Notes under the pieces: generated by a model
Told to the model about the DNA's origin: nothing
The model's input: the letters and a program-made list of their open reading frames with translations, nothing else
Databases searched by the model: none
Program-made: the position numbers and the translations under genes
Shown here: piece by piece, positions 23,401-33,604 of the stretch
Position numbering within the stretch: the stretch's first letter is position 1
Layout: each line of letters opens with the position of its first letter
NCBI RefSeq assembly: GCF_905220365.1
Contig: NC_061132.1
Location: forward strand, 3,596,001 to 3,660,000
Direction of reading: 5' to 3'
Length of the DNA: 64,000 nt
DNA from: Vanessa cardui
Taxonomy: Eukaryota > Arthropoda > Insecta > Lepidoptera > Nymphalidae

Positions 23401-23458
23401 CAGCGTCTTTATCTCGTACACGATCGTGTTACTGCAATTCATTCAAGTGAAAACATAA
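14499..23458 (+). CDS. Gr-C: gustatory receptor, lineage 1, intact
   Basis: Gustatory receptor, a ligand-gated membrane protein of taste neurons. Exons: 14499-15200, 15316-15396, 19732-19867 and 23286-23458 (intron phases 0, 0, 1), giving about 363 residues with all borders GT-AG. Hydrophobic segments lie near residues 38-62, 74-92, 119-146, 152-176, 238-254, 268-285 and 335-355, as expected for seven membrane passes. The C-terminus carries SYTIVLLQF, a form of the family's TYhhhhhQF signature. Exon 3 ends with the conserved FGELASAEAERIK region. Intron 2 is swollen by a 4.2-kb LINE; intron 3 holds an RTE tail and a degenerate RTE. No stops or frameshifts are seen, and a polyadenylation signal follows at 23529. 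The ligand cannot be inferred. Confidence 0.88.
15536..17434 (-). CDS. LINE reverse transcriptase (ORF2, 3' part)
   Basis: An open frame of 632 codons with reverse transcriptase motifs in order: SPGPDGLKNQ, NYRPISLLS, FIDYAKAFDS, GVRQRDPLSP and the catalytic RFADDIVIF. The usual RTE form of the fourth is GVRQGDPLSP, so the R here is a substitution. The C-terminal region (GHVARCTDQRW, then RPQRRWRDDIEE) is typical of RTE-related elements often mislabelled craniofacial development protein 2. The frame probably began as the tail of a longer ORF2 that also held the endonuclease; stops near 17559 and frameshifts upstream separate them now. Confidence 0.85.
   Translation of the reverse strand: MHTSYFISETSKFLIQQRTELLKTKNKSQEMKKQLSNLFKQTSKSIRKDYKNHRQKIIENNINQYRSAKRAHKQLITHTNWIIGLKDGQKETKSRKDLISCATNLYKNLYSNELHNTTVFTETNSSQTNISESTRIDEREVWEHIKKLKRDKSPGPDGLKNQALIEGAKLLTGPLTCIFNLVLQTGTVPKQWQNSDIILLYKKGDPLDIANYRPISLLSTVYKLFTSIINSKISSTIDSQQPVEQAGFRPGFSTIDHIHTLEQVIEKYSEFNRNLYICFIDYAKAFDSLYHGSIWQALYNSNIDPIIIRTIKNIYQNSVSRVKLESRGDEIKIARGVRQRDPLSPKLFITVLQCIFSKLNWASAGIPMNNDRLTHLRFADDIVIFAETPKKLENMISQINIESKHVGLHMNLSKTKIMTNGKKEKIMLDGVELEYVEQYIYLGKQVSFAKTKTEDEVNRRIACSWNKYWAHKEILKGNYDLNIKKIIMDTCILPCLTYGDQTWSFTNKICNKIRTCQRAMERSMLHLRKIHKTRSREIRNKTKLTDALHQALKLKWSWAGHVARCTDQRWTLKSTKWSGPRGKRIVGRPQRRWRDDIEETTGKDWIKLAQNRKKWKELEEAYTLRRGSYSII
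17558..18316 (-). pseudogene. LINE apurinic-like endonuclease domain (ORF2, 5' part)
   Basis: Endonuclease that would nick target DNA for retrotransposition. It is spread over three frames: ILGLAEVRRMG (18316-about 18060), then YAPTADSEEEN and the catalytic MGDFNAKIG (about 18090-17790), then PSDHRIVTATL (17788-17558). The order E, GDFN, SDHR is that of the exonuclease III-like fold. At least two frameshifts break it. Confidence 0.8.
18529..19350 (-). pseudogene. LINE ORF1, coiled-coil protein, broken
   Basis: Two fragments. 19350-18991 begins near MEEILNALKEIRKEM and is rich in E and K with heptad-like spacing (LEEKFTVLEHKHEKLKERVE), a probable coiled coil; it is followed by RNLVFFGLE. 18927-18529 continues with TLGTKIRILKQKQQ and YFKEDYPKQILEKRRELQ. 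Together they resemble the nucleic-acid-binding ORF1 of insect LINEs. A stop near 18991 and a frame change separate them. An ORF1 is not usual for classic RTE elements, so the exact clade is uncertain. Confidence 0.7.
19883..19998 (-). mobile_element. Truncated RTE 3' end in Gr-C intron 3
   Basis: A 116-bp insertion between copies of the 9-bp duplication ATATGAGAT (19874-19882 and 19999-20007). It begins with a CATCACATCACATCATC run, which is the 3' tail on the - strand, and continues with a 3' end like that at 28320-28400. Gr-A lacks it. Confidence 0.8.
20583..23100 (+). mobile_element. Degenerate RTE LINE in Gr-C intron 3
   Basis: A GC-rich 5' region (20583-20950) precedes an endonuclease: ATYNERTLRLPS near 20970, LCEVRREGEDTV near 21060, QGGVWFLVNKS and VMGDFNAKVE (21113-21523), and SFHR for the usual SDHR near 21640. 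A reverse transcriptase follows: LKNGKVPGEDG and LLSHVYKLFSRVI (22267-22632), FLDYEKAFDS and GVRQGDVIFPKLF (22724-about 23030). It stops before the FADD box, so the 3' end is missing. Stops and frameshifts are frequent. It is interrupted at 21665-22265 by another LINE fragment. Confidence 0.85.
21665..22265 (-). mobile_element. LINE fragment nested in the RTE
   Basis: Read on the - strand, it contains NFSSDHCGQQALFNFHVKK (the end of an endonuclease) and then a linker with WATIGIHKSRQRMYDFYN. The latter resembles the W-T-x-GI-x-x-S motif between endonuclease and reverse transcriptase in CR1/jockey-like LINEs. It replaces the linker of the surrounding RTE, which resumes in the opposite orientation at about 22267. 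Confidence 0.65.
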
Positions 23459-23528
23459 ATATGTCTAAAGTTTTGAAAAACGTTTCTCTTCCTTATCCTA
23501 CATTCAGTAAATGTTGTTATCTGATACC

Positions 23529-23534
23529 AATAAA
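23529..23534 (+). terminator. Polyadenylation signal of Gr-C
   Basis: AATAAA, 71 bases after the Gr-C stop codon. The same position after Gr-D reads AATAATTA, without a canonical hexamer. Confidence 0.5.
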
Positions 23535-23599
23535 GCTAATGTTTGAATTATTATTTGAAATACATATAATGCGTTTGTAACTTGTTTTTCAAATCACTA

Positions 23600-23760
23600 T
23601 CACTACATAGTATCAATAAAACAAAGTTAAGTAAAGATTGTCGTGCGGTTTTTTGATCTGATCATTTCAGAAGTTTCAAATGTGATGTCGTAAATTAATT
23701 AATTCTGTAGTAAATTAGTATCAGTATTGCACCCGTGCGAAGCCGGGCGGATCGCTAGTA
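23600..23760 (+). repeat. Family R fragment
   Basis: Part of the family R body: ACTACATAGTATCAATAAAAC, then AGAAGTTTCAAATGTGATGTC, then GCACCCGTGCGAAGCCGGG and GATCGCTAGT. It is truncated on both sides. Confidence 0.6.
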
Positions 23761-23859
23761 TTAAATAAAGATTGAAAACGGACAATAATAAATTGAACCG
23801 AACTAAATATTGACGCAGATTTGTAGTCAGACTCTTCTCTTTCCTGTTTTTGATTAAAC

Positions 23860-24600
23860 TGATACAAGCTTTGTGGACTTAACCGAAGACCAATTAAATA
23901 AACTTGAGAGACACCACATTCCCTTTATTCTGTTTATATTTGGATTAAGGAAGTTCGCACACGTATTTTCATTATTAATTAGACTTCGTCGGATCATGCA
24001 TGTCTTGTCTATTCTTTACTGTGTATTGTTTACGCTGCTACTCCCCCTTACCTGAAGGACAAATGTATATTTTTAGGAAAACCCGAAGAACACGGAGAGA
24101 CATGATTTTAAGGGTGCCCGACTATAAATCTATTTTTAATAAAGAAATCATTTACAATTTTACGCCCTGAAACAACCTCCCTTGAAATATTCGGGAGGCC
24201 AAAACTATACATATTTTTCAAAAAAATTTAAAAACCACTTTCTGTCTCAAATACCTTTTCGCCAATGATTTCTTTTACTCTGTGTTTTCGTTTTGTATTT
24301 TGTTTATTTATTTTTCATTTTCGTTATGTTTGAAGACATCGTATGTATTCTTACTCATTATTTTTAAATTTACGTGTATATGTATATTTATTTATTTTAT
24401 ATGTATTAATAATATAATTTATTAATTGATATATAATTTATCTATTCTATATTTATATTTATTTCATAGTTTAATAATTTACTGGTGATATCCTAATAAT
24501 AACCTATCCAAAATTGTACGCCTGTTCTATCAAGGCCAAATCTATGTTATGTTTTTTTATTTTTCTGTGTGGTGTACAATAAAAGAAAAAACTAAACTAA
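23860..24600 (+). pseudogene. LINE reverse transcriptase C-terminus and 3' end
   Basis: The 60-codon frame from 23873 reads DLTEDQLNKLERHH, FGLRKFAHV and RRIMHVLSILYCVLF, matching the C-terminal region of insect CR1/jockey-type reverse transcriptases. The likeness continues in other frames (FLGKPEEH, VPDYKS) to about 24180. A 3' untranslated region follows, ending in TGTACAATAAAAG near 24575. No catalytic core is present. Confidence 0.65.
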
Positions 24601-25890
24601 ACTATATTTGATATAATTTTGTTTTTTTAACAATAACCATCGTACGTATCTCAAAACATTATATAGTGTTCAGTAACGTCACACCTGATATGTCTACTTA
24701 TTTGAGGTCATAGTTCTTAAAAAATGAACATTGAAACAAAAATAATTTCGTTTTTCGAATTTGCAGACTCCAAATTCCTCTTTTCAACTTTTATCTCAGC
24801 TTTGTGGCAGAAGGTTCAGTCAAAACCATTTTTTTGAAAACTGTGTTGAAGTAAATGAACACATTGGCTCAAAACATACATCAACGTTGTTTTTTTTCGG
24901 AGTATCGATATCGGTTTTAAATTTTAACAAAATCTATCTCAAAGGTCGAGCAAAATTGCATTAGCAAAGCCAGTGAGAACAAGTACGATCAGTGGACCAG
25001 TGATAGACAGGAGTTACGTCATACAAAATATAGATCCGTTTTCGCGCGAAAATTTAGATTTACATTTTGAAACAGCATTTTTGTAATAAATTACAATATT
25101 TTACATTTTTAATATTCTTGTGGTCTATCCTGTAAAATGGGTTTTGAAATTGAACACAAAAATAAAAATATCGCATCTTCTTCTCATTGTTGTTTTTATT
25201 GTAAATATGAAAGTCTCATCTAATTGAAGCACCAGCTAAGTTTGTACAAGAATTGTGGCGTATTTCTTTCACTTTGTAGTCAAAAAGTACCTCGTTGTTG
25301 GCCTTTTAAATAAATAAATAAAATAAGGAACAAATTGTTAAATACACGTAACAAATAAATCGTCATGAAAATGACAGTAGGTGTCTACACCATTTACATG
25401 GACTCAACCTATGAAGATATTTTTGTCCTTTGTTTGACCACAAACACAGTATACTGGTTTTGATTCCCTACATCTGTCGCGATACATATTTCATCTTTAA
25501 ATGTGGTACACAGTTTTAACATTAATATTAAAAACTCTTTCGAAATGCCAAAGGATTTGAAGCGGCGGTTGGTTTGGAAAAGAAAGGGCTAAGAATAGAT
25601 GTTCCCCTATCCTACTACCACTGCCATTGCGAGGCAATACTCCGTTCTTGGGATACCACGGACACATCTTGTAATTCTAACCTCAAAATTAATTTACTTA
25701 TATCAATAATACTAAAATGAAAATGCCTGCCTGCCTCGTACTCCTTATGTGGCAAAGCCTTCACGTTCTATCCGAGACCAAATCAGTGCTTACCATCACG
25801 TATGACTGTGGTCCATTGACAAAAAATAATATGAGTCTACCATATTTATTTTTAGCACATTTATCATTTTAAAAGCAGTTCCCATCGCTT
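24600..25890. other. No gene recognised
   Basis: AT-rich DNA with short open frames of no recognisable family. 25590-25690 (GATGTTCCCCTATCCTACTACC and following) recurs at about 48000-48050 and looks like a retroelement tail. A (TAAA) run occurs near 25310. Confidence 0.35.
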
Positions 25891-26651
25891 CCAATCACGC
25901 TTTTTGTAAAAGAGTAATCAATTAATACTTACGATATTTGTGAATACATTAAAATATTACATTTACTAATTATTTAGTATCAATCTACAGCATTTATCCA
26001 TCGATTCGATTCCGTTATGTAAATATTTATTTAAATAAGTGTATCTTTAAATGCTGCTTGTATATTTATTTATTTATTTAAAACACCATCGGCATATTCA
26101 CAAAAACACTTATGTAACAAAAGTACATGGACCACTGCAGTGTGATACACCACTACAGACATTTACAGCACTGTTGAATTATATAAAAAGTAATACACTC
26201 TTAAATAATATTAAAAACTTAAATACTATTAAAAACTTATATGATATTAATAACTTAAGCTAGAACAAACATAGGTTTAAGTCTCTACAAACAAAGTTTG
26301 TACTATTAATAATCGCCCGAAAGATCGAATCAAATTAAGTTATTGCGTTGTTACAGAGAGACATTGTAATATGACACTACTAGCATTCTTTCCACCATTC
26401 CACGCGGATATGATTTGTACTATTTTTAATTCTTATAGATAATCAGTTAAAGAGTTAATTTTAATAAAAATACATATAAAATAAATGTAAAATAATATAT
26501 TTGTCGTGACTGTAAGTTGGTTGTGTGATATTGATAGTTGAAATGAACAATAATAATTTGTATTGAAGATATTCATGACAATAAAGGGGTCGGTTTTGTC
26601 ATTATTAACATTGTCGTATCGGAACTACTGGTCCGACAGGTTTTGCCCGAA
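25890..26651 (+). promoter_or_regulatory. Conserved 5' flank of Gr-D
   Basis: Matches the flanks of Gr-A and Gr-C in the CAATCACGCTTTTTGT, CATTTATCCATCGATT, CTAGCATTCTTTCCACCATT (near 26380) and TCGGAACTACTGGTCCGA (near 26620) blocks. Between about 26060 and 26320 it has extra sequence absent from the others. Confidence 0.5.
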
Positions 26652-29600
26652 ATGGATATTCAAGGCTCTGACACGTTGCCGGAGAAACATTACACTATGA
26701 TAAATATAATCATGTACACTCGTCTGCTTTTTGGATTATATTCGAAAGTCCACAAGAGTTTAGCCTTTACTGTTGTCGCTAAGATCTATTGTTTTACTTT
26801 TGTAATCATTCTAACGTATTTCTGTGTGAAAATTTTTGTAATATTACACAACCATCATGTAAATATGCTAATTACCGTTAAACTTGTACCTTTCATTGTC
26901 ACGATTTTTGTATCAATTGTAACCGACGGTGAATATTTTTTCGATTATTTGGACGGTATGGACAAAATACATAACTCAGCGTTTGTTGAAGAAGAAAGTT
27001 TTAAAGTTCTCTTTTCTTTTGTCATATTCATATTTGTTCTTTTATTTCGTATCGCACGGATTGCAATTATATTATTCACTTTTCCTCAAGAGCTTTTCAA
27101 CAATTTGATTGGGTTCTACTTACTGATGTTAACGTCAGTAAATTTAAATAATATCAACGTTATCTTAATGTTCGAAATATTGTGGATTCGTCTGAGATTA
27201 TTAAGAAGAACAATGGATAGCTTTTCTGTTGTATCACACAGCGGCAATGAAGAACACGACGCGATGCTCACCACTCTAACTGATCATTTGATCGCTTATA
27301 AACACATATTAGATAACAACAAGAACATCGGCCACGCGACGAAGCTCTTGGTAAGGATATTACGATAGCTCTTACACGCATGTGTATATACGTGTTCGCC
27401 ACCGTAAGATTACAAAATTCGTTGATTACAATTTGACGAGACAGATTGTAATCTGTCTAAATATTGTGAACCGTGGAATATTGTTGCAATTTAATGTATT
27501 TTTGCTATATTGTAATCTATCGAAGTTAAACTGTCACATTATAATCTGTCCCGCGTCAAATTGTCAACTGCCGAAAGTTCTTCCTGATTGGCCGATCTCA
27601 TTGTAAGAGCGACCAATCTTATTTCACTGTTATTATTCACCGTCATTATATCGAAGTAAATTTCAGTTAAATTGTAAAAACTCTAACCTAATCGAAATAT
27701 TATGAACTATCGAAATTGTTTATATTTTATTGCAAATTGAATAAACGTGAAATAGATTATAGTTTAACGGTATTTGTAATTTTACGGTAAAATAATATGA
27801 TGGATTCCGGGATGGCAGCGGGCACATAACGTTCAACCAATCAGCTCGCGACATGCATTCATTCTACGCCAGTTCACAATTTGACCGGTTCCCATCGACA
27901 GATTACAATATAGCGACGAATAATACGTTAAATTGCAATCATATTGCACGGTTCACAATATTTCGACAGATTATAATCTATCTCGTCAGATTGTAATCTA
28001 ACGAATTTTGTAATCTTACTGTGACATATCTTTAATTTCTTTATATAATAGGTTAATTTGTATTATGTGAGTTATTTCTGTGTTTCAGATGGTGTTCAAC
28101 TTGCCGTTTTATTTTTCAGTTTTACTACTTTTTACCAATTTTATAAGCCGTAATATACCAGAATTGCAAGTAAGTATTTATATATATACTAGCTTTACCC
28201 GCCCGCTTCGCTGGGCATTAGTCGCAGAAAACATTTTTATAATTTACTTTTTTTATTAATTTTTGATCATTAACAAAGCACAAATAATAAAAAAACAAAT
28301 CAATAAACATATGATCCGATCCAATCCATTAGCCCATTTCCATCCTCTGCTGGACATAGCCCTCTCCAATTGCACACCACTGAGATCGTTCTTGAGCTAT
28401 TCGCGTCCAGTTAATGCCAGCCGTCTTGCGTAAGTCGTCACTCCACCGTGCCCGAGGCCGTCCTACATTACGTTTGCGGAGACGCGGTCTCCACTCTAGA
28501 ACACGTTTTCCCCAACGGTTATCGGTACTGCGACAAATATGGCCAGCCTACTGCCACTTCAGCTTAATAATCTGGTGGGACATGTCGATGACTTTGGTTC
28601 TCTGCCTCATTACTGATGCGTTCTCGTAGAGAAACGCCGAGCATAGCCCATTCCATAGCACGCTGAGCGACTTAAAACTGTTGGACCAGTCTACCCGTGA
28701 GTGTCCATGTTTAGGCTCCGTATGTCATGACGGGTAAGGCGCACTCGTTGAAGACTTTCGTCTTAAGGCACTGTGGGATCGACGATGTAAAGATTCTACG
28801 TAATTTTCCAAACGCTACCCAACCTAGCTGAATACTTCTATTCACCTCGTCCTCAAGGTTGTTTCTACCTAATTGCAATTCGTCGAATTCGATTCGTCAA
28901 ATCTTCGCGCAAGACGGTTCGTGATCACTCTTGAAAACAGCTTATAGACGTGACTCAGTAGGGATATGCGACGATAATTCTTCAGCAGGGTTTTTCTCCC
29001 TTTTTGAAGAACAGGACGACCACACTCCTACTCCACGCCTCCGGAGTTTTCCCTTTGAAAAGGACAGAGTTAAAAAGCTTTTGGAGTTACTTGAGTACCG
29101 GGTTACCTCCTGCTTTTAATAACTGTATAGTAATACCGTCCTCTCCAGGGGCTTTTCCATTTTTAAGCTGTTTAAGAGCAATCTCGATTTCGCCAACACT
29201 GACTTCAGGCAGGACTTCTGAGAAATGGCGTGTTAATGTAGCTCTATCCTCATATTCGGGATCAGGTCGATGCATGCGATGCGTATAACGGACCGTAGAA
29301 GTCCTCTACTTCCGACAGAACTGCCGGCTTGGAAGAAACGACTTCTCCACTTGCTGTGGTCAACTTCGTCAACAATATCTCTTTAATGTTTATTCGATTG
29401 CGTTCTATCTGTTTCAATAATGAATTTAAAATTATCTGTTGTTTCATCTTCTAGAGCAATATAAAAAATATCCAACTTAATTAAGCGATGACTCTCGATG
29501 ATTTGTAGTATTGAACATCGTCGATCAATTTCTTTTTCTTTTTTTGCAATTTGCAGAAACTGAAGAAATGAACCAATCTGTTGATATACTTGTCTTCACT

Positions 29601-32600
29601 TTAAATGTAGACGCGAAATTATTGTATTGTACAATATTTGTTGCTCCAAATGATGTCACTTGAAAACATGAAATGTATTTTATAATATGCTGAAGGAAAT
29701 ATTTAGACTTCTTAGTAGTTCCACGACGTTGGTAAAAAAGGCTACGTCCGATAACACCGATCAGTTCAATATGGCTGTAGGTTTATGTTTATTTATGTTT
29801 ATGATTATTTTATGTTTATTGACATATGACGGAAAATAAGTAAGCTGTTTTGCTTTTTGAATAGATTTAATTTTTTTATTTAATTGTTTTTTATCGGTTG
29901 ATCAAATAAAAATACTTATACGTACTCATTTTCATGACAATCGGTTGAACGGTATAGAAGTTTATTATAACGGGACAAACAGACAGACAGACAGACAATA
30001 ATTTCAAAAATGGTAAAACTGATATCAGTCAGTCATAAAATGAATACTTATGACGAAATTCAGCAAAAAAATTGAGTGTACAGTCAGACTCTAGAGATTT
30101 ATATAGTAGTATAGATATAGATGTAGATAAAACTGCTTGGACTCTTAAATTTGGTGAGACAGAACAAACTTTAGTATTAAAGTATTTAAATTTTAAAATT
30201 TTATTTTATGGTTAAGATTGCCTTTTGCAGAACATACATTTACAGAATACATTAAAAATTAAAAGTTCAAAAAATAATATTTGATATTTTTTTGCAGGGC
30301 AACATAAGTATTATGTCGGAATTTTCTGTTAATATATTCCTATCTTTACTTCCGGCTGTGTTTGGAGAGTTAGCCAGCGCAGAAGCAGAAAGGATAAAAA
30401 ATAATTTGGCGAAACAACTCAGAATATGCTACAGTAAGATTATGAAATATCAATTTGTTAATTATTAATCAATGATAGTTGGGAAAAATTCTGATTTCGT
30501 TGAAGGCAGACTATTATTTTGTTATATGTTATATATATGTATATTGTTATATATGTATTATTTTCATAGAAGATGAAGTTATTCGTAGTTCCGAAGCTGT
30601 TCGAAACTTCGAAGATTATCATTCAAATTTAAAATATATAACGGAGAAGCATATCCGAGCCCGTTTTCAACCGACTTCAAAAAGGAGGAGGTTATCAATT
30701 CGTCTGTATTTTTTTTTTTTTATGTTTGTTACCTCATAACTTTTTACTGGGTGGACCGATTTTGATAATTTTTTTTTTGTTTGAAAGGTAGTGCTTCCCG
30801 TGGGGTCCCATTTTTTTATTTTTTTCCGATGATGGTATCCGTATGAAAACGACATAAGTCTTAAATTTGCATTATGTATGTGCGCGATAAATAGGTGAAT
30901 AACTGAAAATCACGTTAACCAATTTTGATAATTCTTTTTTTATTATAAAATATATACTTCAAGGGTAATTTGGTGAAAGTTTGGTAAGGTTCTGAGCACA
31001 GGATCCATGACAAAGTAACGGAACGGAAGGGAACGGAACAATTCTGAGGAGCACGTTAGCGATACTCGGTCGAATCTTTTATTTATAAGTTATTTGGATA
31101 TTTGAGTCACCTTCCGTAATGTGGTTATGTTTATGTAATTATCATAGTCGAATATTATAATCAACTAGCTACCCACCCCGGCTTCGCACGGGTGCAATAC
31201 TGATACTAAATATACTACAATTTGTTTATATACGACATCACATCGCAAACTTCTAAAATTATCAGTGTTTCTTTACTATATTGTTCATGTATTATATACA
31301 CAAACCTTCTCCTTGAATCACACTATCTTTAAAAAAAAACCGCATCAAAATCCGTTGCGTAGATTTAAAGATATAGGGACAGAGAAAGCGACTTTGTTTT
31401 ATACTATGTAGTGATGGAACTCCTATACGGCTCGCAGTTAGGGTGCGATTTGGGGCAGAATTTCTTACTATCTTTAATCAAATTTTGTGTATGTGATGTG
31501 ATGTCATATGATGTACGACATAGCATACGAATAGCCCTTTTGCAAAGTTTTTTTGCTGAGGTTATTTATTAAAAAACATGACGTCAGCATGACGTCACGA
31601 GTTTCAGGGTTTCGATCTTAATCCATCCTCGGAGGTTCGAAATTAAACTCAGGGAATATTCTTCTTTGATTTATTCCAATATGAGGCGGTTCGATCGCTC
31701 CGACGGCTCGACCAAGCCTGTTGATACCGGCGGGCGGTTGATCTTTTATAACAAAAATAGGTGGGTAGACTTATTCACTCAACATAACAGCTGTTTACAA
31801 ACACTAAAATATTTCAGACTAATTTTAACATTTCAAATTCACTAAAAATTAATAATTTAACGATCAGTTTTAAATTAATAGGTTGGGGAAAAAGTTTCTT
31901 CGTATTTTATATGAAAATTCAAAAAGTTTTTTTTATAGTTTATTTACATTTGACTAAAGTATGTAGGTGCCATTTTGTTTCATAACTTTTTGCCATCTTG
32001 TTGGTAGTGACATGATCCCATTGCTGTAAAAATTTTGGGGCTTCTGATCGAAAAACTGCGACAAGTGGTTTTGGCAGTCCTCTCGTGATGTTAACCTGAC
32101 ACTGCCTAAGGAATTCTGCAGAGACCGAAACAGATGAAAATCTGAAGGTGCAAGGTCAGGACTATACGGCGGATGCATTAATACCTCCCAGCCAAACTCT
32201 CGTAATTTTTGTTGAGTGGCTAAAGATGTGTGAGGTCTAGCGTTGTCATGGTGAAAAACCACACCCCTTCTGTTGTTCAATTCTGGCCGCTTTCTCTCAA
32301 TTTCTTGCTTCAATCTCATCAATTGTTCGCAATACAGTTCTGAATCGATGGTCCTGCCGGGCGGTAACAGCTCATAATGAATGATGCCCTTCCGATCCCA
32401 CCATACACACAGCATTACCTTGTTGCGAGTTAATCCAGGTTTTGCCACAGTCTGTGAAGCTTGACCGGCCTTTGACCACGATCTTTTTCGCACGTTCTTG
32501 TCGTATGTGATCCACTTTTCATCACCAGTTATCAGCTTCTTCAAAAATGGTTCGGTTTCATTACGTCGTAATAAAGAATCACAAATGAGTACACGGTTCA

Positions 32601-33479
32601 TTAGGTTTCTTTCAGTGAGTTCATGAGGCACCCATATATCGAGCTTTTTTGTGTACCCAGCTTTATTCAAATGAGTCAAAACCGTTTTGTGGTCAATTGC
32701 CAGTTCTTCAGCTACATCGTAACTACTAATATGCCGATCTTGCTCCACTCTTTCAAAAATGGCATCAATTTTGTCCGTAACGGGGCGACCAGAGCGAGAT
32801 GCATCTTTGATATCAAAATTTCCGGCTTGAAAACGCTTAAACCAAACTTGCGCTACTCTCACAGATACTGCATTAGGTCCATAAACTTCACAAATTTTTT
32901 TCGCGGCTTGAGTTGCATTTTTACCTTTTTTATAGTAAAATTTTAAAATGTATCGATTTTCTTCTTTAGATTCACTCATTTTAACAACAACAAAAACAAA
33001 TGAAAATCACACAAATTCCTAATTTGAATTTGGAAGTGCCTTTTTTAAAATTAAAACTTTTTAATGATACCAAAACCAGCCAGATACAAATGGTATAGCC
33101 AAAGATATTTTATTACAAGTTCATACATACTATATGCGAAAAGACTTTTTCCCCAACCTAATATTAAAACTGTTTGATGGACTGGATGACTGTCTGTCTA
33201 GACACGTGTTTTTCTTAAATTCGTGGTTTCGTGCCGACATATGTATATTATATTTCGCAGATAGAAATTAAAAAGAGTAATGTTACAAATACGCTTTTAC
33301 TTTCAGGTGCTGCATTACGGAAGAAGATTTTGGATGGAATAAAATTCCTGGAACTTCGTCCAGTGAAGTTCACCGTGTGGCGCCTGTTCGCCGTCAACTC
33401 GTCGCTGCCGCTGACTATCCTCAGCTACTTTATCTCGTACACGATCGTGTTATTGCAATTCCTTCAAGTGAAAACATAA
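26652..33479 (+). CDS. Gr-D: gustatory receptor, lineage 1, intact
   Basis: Close paralogue of Gr-C. Exons: 26652-27350, 28089-28169, 30298-30433 and 33307-33479 (phases 0, 0, 1; all GT-AG), about 362 residues. The start is the ATG shared by all lineage 1 copies; the frame continues upstream only to a TTG. Seven hydrophobic segments lie as in Gr-C, and the end is SYTIVLLQF-LQVKT. Intron 1 carries a MITE, intron 2 a composite repeat with an RTE fragment, and intron 3 a family R copy and a mariner, yet every exon is open. A second possible last exon lies 1.7 kb downstream (35152-35324) in the same phase. Confidence 0.88.
27400..28023. mobile_element. MITE with about 200-bp terminal inverted repeats
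   Basis: The left end CACCGTAAGATTACAAAATT pairs with CACAGTAAGATTACAAAATT on the complement of the right end. The likeness goes on through AAATATTGTGAACCGTG and beyond, about 200 bp on each side with small differences. The centre has no coding capacity. It lies in intron 1 of Gr-D and is absent from Gr-A and Gr-C. A clear target duplication could not be fixed, so the ends are approximate. Confidence 0.85.
28189..30125. repeat. Composite repeat in Gr-D intron 2
   Basis: Starts with ACTAGCTTTACCCGCCCGC and ends near 30125 after GGACAAACAGACAGACAGAC and ATATAGTAGTATAGAT. These are the two ends of a common lepidopteran dispersed repeat. An RTE fragment (28315-29460) sits in its middle. 29461-30290 is otherwise without recognised genes. 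Confidence 0.5.
28315..29460 (-). pseudogene. Internally deleted RTE LINE fragment
   Basis: On the - strand, the N-terminal reverse transcriptase part appears first (ATLTRHFSEVLPEVSVGEIE, LKNGKAPGEDGI, then the homologue of LLSHVYKLFSRVI). It jumps straight to the C-terminal part (ALPVMTYGA, VGRPRARWSDDLRKTAG, WTRIAQERSQW), so the palm with the FADD box is deleted. It is the same family as the RTE at 20583-23100. Confidence 0.75.
30664..31565 (-). repeat. Family R body, - strand
   Basis: Reverse copy of the body: CAACCGACTTCAAAAAGGAG at the left edge (the 3' end), CCCCGGCTTCGCACGGGTGC near 31178, and the region homologous to 2860-2960 at the right. It lies in intron 3 of Gr-D. Confidence 0.8.
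31879..33161 (-). mobile_element. Complete mariner transposon
   Basis: 1,279 bp (31881-33159) between TA target duplications at 31879-31880 and 33160-33161. The terminal inverted repeats read GGTTGGGGAAAAAGT on both ends and remain similar for about 28 bp. It encodes an uninterrupted transposase on the - strand. Length, TA target and repeats are those of a canonical mariner. It lies in intron 3 of Gr-D. Confidence 0.95.
31954..32979 (-). CDS. mariner transposase (DD34D)
   Basis: A 341-residue transposase, near the normal length of 340-350. Residues 1-110 contain two helix-turn-helix regions separated by a basic SRSGRP linker. WVPHEL (116-121) is the dimer-linker motif. The catalytic residues are D153 (TGDEKW), D245 (HHDNARPH) and D280 in YSPDLAPSDFHLF, with 34 residues between the last two. 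The start ATG is followed by SESKEENRY. There is no stop or frameshift, so the protein may be functional, although activity cannot be judged from sequence alone. Confidence 0.93.
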   Translation of the reverse strand: MSESKEENRYILKFYYKKGKNATQAAKKICEVYGPNAVSVRVAQVWFKRFQAGNFDIKDASRSGRPVTDKIDAIFERVEQDRHISSYDVAEELAIDHKTVLTHLNKAGYTKKLDIWVPHELTERNLMNRVLICDSLLRRNETEPFLKKLITGDEKWITYDKNVRKRSWSKAGQASQTVAKPGLTRNKVMLCVWWDRKGIIHYELLPPGRTIDSELYCEQLMRLKQEIERKRPELNNRRGVVFHHDNARPHTSLATQQKLREFGWEVLMHPPYSPDLAPSDFHLFRSLQNSLGSVRLTSREDCQNHLSQFFDQKPQNFYSNGIMSLPTRWQKVMKQNGTYIL

Positions 33480-33604
33480 ATATGTCTAAGGTTTTGAAGA
33501 ACTTTTCTCCCCCTTATCCTACATACAGTAAATGTTGTTATCTGATAATAATTAAGCTAATGTCTGAATTATAATTTGATGTATAATTCGTTTTTCACTT
33601 GTTT

